From CAZSLC01 sp964607675 (GTDB lineage Bacteria > Bacteroidota > Bacteroidia > Bacteroidales > UBA932): a stretch of 64,000 bases of DNA. The DNA lies in NCBI GenBank assembly GCA_964607675.1, contig CAZSLC010000002.1, positions 1-64,000 on the forward strand, given 5' to 3'. Both the position numbers and the translations under genes were made by a program. Under the pieces are notes generated by a model. That model was not told the origin of the DNA. It was given only the letters and a program-made list of their open reading frames with translations, and searched no databases. Positions 61,482 to 64,000 of the stretch are shown piece by piece. Each line of letters starts with the position of its first letter. The stretch's first letter is position 1.

Positions 61482-62705
61482 TTATTCAAATTCTGAACGA
61501 AGTATTTTTTGTACCTCTTTCGCTGTCTCCTCTTCGAGATCTGCTCTTTTTACCAATTCATCAACAGATAGTGCAAGTACGCTTTTGGCTGTATCGCACC
61601 CAATTGCTTTAAGTGCCTCAATAATCCATCCATCAATTACATCAGAAAATTCTGTTAAGAAGACATCTTCTTCGTCAACTTCTCTGAATACATCTATATT
61701 GTATCCAACCAGTTGACTTGCAAGTTTGATATTGCTGCCACCTTTTCCAATGGCTAATGATACCTCGTTTGGTTGTAGGTAAACAGTTATGCTCTTCTCA
61801 TCTTCATTAATTTTGATTGACGATGTTTTAGCTGGGCTGAGTGCCCTTTGGATTAATAGTTGAGTATTTGTGGTCCAGTTGATTATATCTATATTTTCAT
61901 TTCTTAATTCTCTGACGATACCGTGTATTCTTGATCCTTTTACCCCTACGCAAGCTCCAACAGGATCGATTCTTTCGTCATATGATTCGACTGCAACTTT
62001 TGCCCTTTCGCCAGGGATTCTGACCACTTTCTTTATAGTGATGAGACCATCAAAAATTTCAGGGACCTCTTGTTCGAATAGTCTTTCAAGGAACATCGGC
62101 GATGTACGTGAAAGGGTGATGATAGGGGTGTTGTTTTTCATTTCTACTTTAAGAATAACAGCCCTTGTAGTATCCCCTTTGCGAAAGAAATCTGATGGTA
62201 TTTGTTCAGTCTTTGGGAGAATTAATTCATTTCCCTCTTCATCCATTATTAGGACCTCTTTTTTCCATACCTGGTAAACTTCTCCAACAAATATTTCCCC
62301 TATTCTGTCACGATATTTATTGAAAAGATTCCCTTTTTCTATATCCATGATTTTGCCAGAGAGATTCTGTCTGATGTTTAAAATACCTCTTCTCCCAAAA
62401 TCAGCTAATTTAACCTCTTCAACATATTCTTCGCCAATTTCGTAGGAGTCATCAATTTTTTTCACCTCTTCAATTGATATTTGGGTATTGGGATCCTCTA
62501 CCACTTCTACAACCTCGCGATTGCGCCAAATCTCAAAGTCACCCTTGTCTATATTGATAATGATGTCAAAATTGTCTGCTGTACCATACATTCTTGCAAG
62601 CTGAGTGCGAAATATATCTTCTAAAACACTCATCATTGTTGGTCTGTCGATGTTTTTTAGATCCTTAAATTCAGCAAATGTGCCACTTAGGTTTAAACCT
62701 TCCAT
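61482..62705 (-). CDS. nusA: Transcription termination/antitermination factor NusA
   Basis: 407 residues: an N-terminal RNA polymerase-binding domain (1-125; MMSVLEDIFRTQLARMYG), an S1 domain (about 135-200; GEIFVGEVYQVWKKEV) and two KH domains (about 205-350; RVPGERAKVAVES-type and AIGKGGSNIKLASQLVGY), plus a short C-terminal acidic helix-hairpin-helix. It modulates pausing and intrinsic termination. The operon leader carries a terminator-like hairpin on which NusA could act. Confidence 0.97.
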   Translation of the reverse strand: MEGLNLSGTFAEFKDLKNIDRPTMMSVLEDIFRTQLARMYGTADNFDIIINIDKGDFEIWRNREVVEVVEDPNTQISIEEVKKIDDSYEIGEEYVEEVKLADFGRRGILNIRQNLSGKIMDIEKGNLFNKYRDRIGEIFVGEVYQVWKKEVLIMDEEGNELILPKTEQIPSDFFRKGDTTRAVILKVEMKNNTPIITLSRTSPMFLERLFEQEVPEIFDGLITIKKVVRIPGERAKVAVESYDERIDPVGACVGVKGSRIHGIVRELRNENIDIINWTTNTQLLIQRALSPAKTSSIKINEDEKSITVYLQPNEVSLAIGKGGSNIKLASQLVGYNIDVFREVDEEDVFLTEFSDVIDGWIIEALKAIGCDTAKSVLALSVDELVKRADLEEETAKEVQKILRSEFE

Positions 62706-62725
62706 TATTGTTAATTATTAAATTA

Positions 62726-62962
62726 TTATATTTCTTTACCTGATGAGCTGACAGTAAGAGAAAAATCTTCCTTATCTCTGTCCAATTTTGATTCAATATA
62801 TCTGCTTAAATTAACGCAATCTTCTATGTTTGCGTTTCTACCAGGGGTGTCAAAATAGACTTTAATGTTATTAGCCTTGTTTATTTTAACATCAACAAGA
62901 ACAATATCCCTATCTGAACAATATTCAGTGGCAATTCCTTCGATAATCTCTTTTTCTATCAT
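62726..62962 (-). CDS. rimP: RimP, N-terminal domain only
   Basis: 78 residues matching only the N-terminal domain of ribosome maturation factor RimP (normally about 150 residues): VLVDVKINKANNIKVYFDT and CVNLSRYIESKLDRDKEDFS are typical, and the protein ends SSSGKEI where the C-terminal SH3 domain should begin. Only 20 nt separate the stop from nusA, so no decayed C-terminal part remains. RimP acts in 30S maturation; whether the single domain suffices is unknown. Confidence 0.85.
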   Translation of the reverse strand: MIEKEIIEGIATEYCSDRDIVLVDVKINKANNIKVYFDTPGRNANIEDCVNLSRYIESKLDRDKEDFSLTVSSSGKEI

Positions 62963-62974
62963 TGTTTACATATT

Positions 62975-63002
62975 AAAAAAACAAGGGGACAGCCGTCCCC
63001 TT
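62975..63002 (-). terminator. Terminator-like hairpin in the rimP-nusA-infB leader
   Basis: On the minus strand AAGGGGAC (63002-62995), GGCT loop, GTCCCCTT (62990-62983): an 8-bp perfect stem with a 4-nt loop, followed by G and then seven T (62981-62975). It starts about 17 nt after the -7 element and ends 13 nt before the start codon of rimP, so it is in the transcribed leader. Nothing on the plus strand upstream would need it as a terminator. Probably an attenuator. Confidence 0.7.
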
Positions 63003-63018
63003 TTCCTCTTTTCTGGCA

Positions 63019-63049
63019 CAAAAGTACAAATATTATATATATATCGCAA
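63019..63049 (-). promoter_or_regulatory. Promoter of rimP-nusA-infB
   Basis: Minus-strand TTG (63049-63047), 20 nt, TACTTTTG (63026-63019): full match to the consensus. The predicted start near 63012 gives a leader of about 50 nt. Confidence 0.75.
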
Positions 63050-63091
63050 AAAAATGTTTCCTTTGCAAATTATTTATTACAGTGGGTAAGA

Positions 63092-64000
63092 ATGGAATTA
63101 TCAGCAAAAATAATAGCAGAACACCTTTCAGGTCAGATAATAGGTGATCCAGAGGTTAAGGTTTCTTCTGTTACAAAAATAGAACAAGGAAAAGAGGGCT
63201 CTCTGTGCTTTTTAGCTAATCCTAAGTATGAGCACTATCTTTACACATGTGAAGCAAGTATCATTTTAGTAAATAAGAATTTTGAGTTAAAGTCTGATGT
63301 TAAACCAACAATAATTCTTGTGGATAACGCTTATGAAGCAGTTGCTTCATTGCTCGATTTACTTAATAAATTAAAATCTCAAAGGAAGAGGGGACGTGCG
63401 TTGTCTGCTTATATAGCTTTTTCATCAAAATTAGGAAAAAATGTCTATGTAGGGTCTCATGCTTATATAGGAAAAAAATCAAAAATTGGTAAGGATACCC
63501 AAATATATCCTCAGGTATATGTTGGGGATTTCGTTGAGATAGGTGCCAATTGCACAATTTACCCAGGGGTGAAAATATATTCTGGCTGCAAGATAGGTAA
63601 TGATTGTATTATTCATTCCAATGTAGTGATTGGTTCTGATGGATTCGGATTTGCCCCACTTGAGGATGGTACTTACAAAAAAATACCTCAGACAGGAGTT
63701 GTGGAAATAGGAGATTGTTGTGAAATAGGTGCAAATACAGTTGTTGATAGAGCAACCATGGGGGCAACTGTAATAGAGAAGGGTGTAAAGATTGATAATT
63801 TGATTCAAATAGCCCATAATGTCGTCATTGGAGAGAATACAGTTATAGCCGCCCAAAGTGGAGTGGCAGGATCTGCCAAAATTGGGAAGAATTGTGTGAT
63901 AGGGGGGCAGGTTGGAATAGCAGGCCACCTTACCATACCTGATAAGACAAGTATAGCTGCTCAAAGTGGAGTTATGGGAAGTGTTAAAAAAAGTGGTACA
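63092..64000 (+). CDS. lpxD: UDP-3-O-acylglucosamine N-acyltransferase, cut by window edge
   Basis: 303 codons are present; the 3' end lies beyond the window. Begins MELSAKIIAEHLSGQIIGDP, then the left-handed beta-helix of hexapeptide repeats (from about residue 105), with FGFAPLEDGTYKKIPQTG and the likely catalytic His in QIAHNVVIGENT. Adds the second acyl chain in lipid A synthesis, so the cell has lipid A. Divergent from rimP with a 129-bp gap. Confidence 0.95.
   Translation, partial: MELSAKIIAEHLSGQIIGDPEVKVSSVTKIEQGKEGSLCFLANPKYEHYLYTCEASIILVNKNFELKSDVKPTIILVDNAYEAVASLLDLLNKLKSQRKRGRALSAYIAFSSKLGKNVYVGSHAYIGKKSKIGKDTQIYPQVYVGDFVEIGANCTIYPGVKIYSGCKIGNDCIIHSNVVIGSDGFGFAPLEDGTYKKIPQTGVVEIGDCCEIGANTVVDRATMGATVIEKGVKIDNLIQIAHNVVIGENTVIAAQSGVAGSAKIGKNCVIGGQVGIAGHLTIPDKTSIAAQSGVMGSVKKSGT

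Noticed and set aside
63479..63964. 161-residue minus-strand frame
   Set aside because: Antisense of the lpxD hexapeptide-repeat region, which is clearly coding on the plus strand.

Overview
The window is a gene-dense, AT-rich stretch of a chromosome from the phylum Bacteroidota, most likely order Bacteroidales. The evidence is the serC-serA-DUF1015 cluster, promoters of the Bacteroidota type (TTG, 18-20 nt, then TAnnTTTG), the near absence of Shine-Dalgarno sequences, and typical families such as FISUMP lipoproteins, a BT_3928-like DoxX/MauE protein, a short histone H1-like protein and reverse rubrerythrin. MqnB and MqnD indicate menaquinone synthesis by the futalosine route. The species cannot be named from the sequence. 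I saw no rRNA, tRNA, IS, prophage, CRISPR array or defence locus.

Layout. 1-1142 has no gene and is built of direct repeats, including a partial copy of the 3' end of the neighbouring DUF1015 gene. 1143-6538 (minus) holds serine synthesis (serC, serA, DUF1015), pyrBI and a YigZ/IMPACT protein. 6579-8949 (plus) holds an acyl-CoA reductase, a PRiA4_ORF3 protein and miaA. 8951-11621 (minus) holds a Tat-type D-aminoacylase and ApbE. 11711-14558 (plus) has a FISUMP lipoprotein, LemA and two TPM proteins. 14463-17938 (minus) has PhoH, CapA and DUF389. 18051-29991 (plus) runs SPOR lipoprotein, gcvT, an M28-like/TonB_C fusion, leuS, two YitT paralogues, two AraC-type regulators, ettA and alr. 29984-33468 has holA, an orphan HSDR_N protein, cca and folE. 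33568-39483 (plus) has mqnB, mqnD, an ABC ATPase, a PduO adenosyltransferase, DUF2795, trkA and aspA. 39480-48456 mixes an outer-membrane beta-barrel, a histone H1-like protein, an alanine/glycine symporter, S41, M49 and C11 peptidases, a YtxH/Holin-X cluster and reverse rubrerythrin. 48626-57281 has rplY, pth, an S4 protein, manA, a CPBP protease, ftsB, a HAD phosphatase, an M64 peptidase, purB, folP and tmk. 57286-64000 ends with a BT_3928-like protein, rimP-nusA-infB on the minus strand and a partial lpxD running off the right edge.

Most genes are housekeeping. Many exported peptidases (M28-like, S41, M49, C11, M64) together with the alanine/glycine symporter, aspartase, GcvT and D-aminoacylase suggest an amino-acid/peptide-using lifestyle (inference).

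The most interesting signals are regulatory and structural. (1) The rplY (L25) leader folds into a long hairpin whose internal loop resembles loop E of 5S rRNA, the site L25 binds, and it has a mutually exclusive alternative fold. (2) An intrinsic-terminator-like hairpin lies between the promoter and start codon of rimP-nusA-infB, so NusA could regulate its own operon there. (3) RimP in that operon is cut to its N-terminal domain. (4) An M28-like protein with a C-terminal TonB domain has Lys where the catalytic Glu should be. (5) All ten convergent gene pairs overlap or abut within 1 nt; one overlap (PhoH/TPM, 96 nt) encodes two low-complexity tails on opposite strands.
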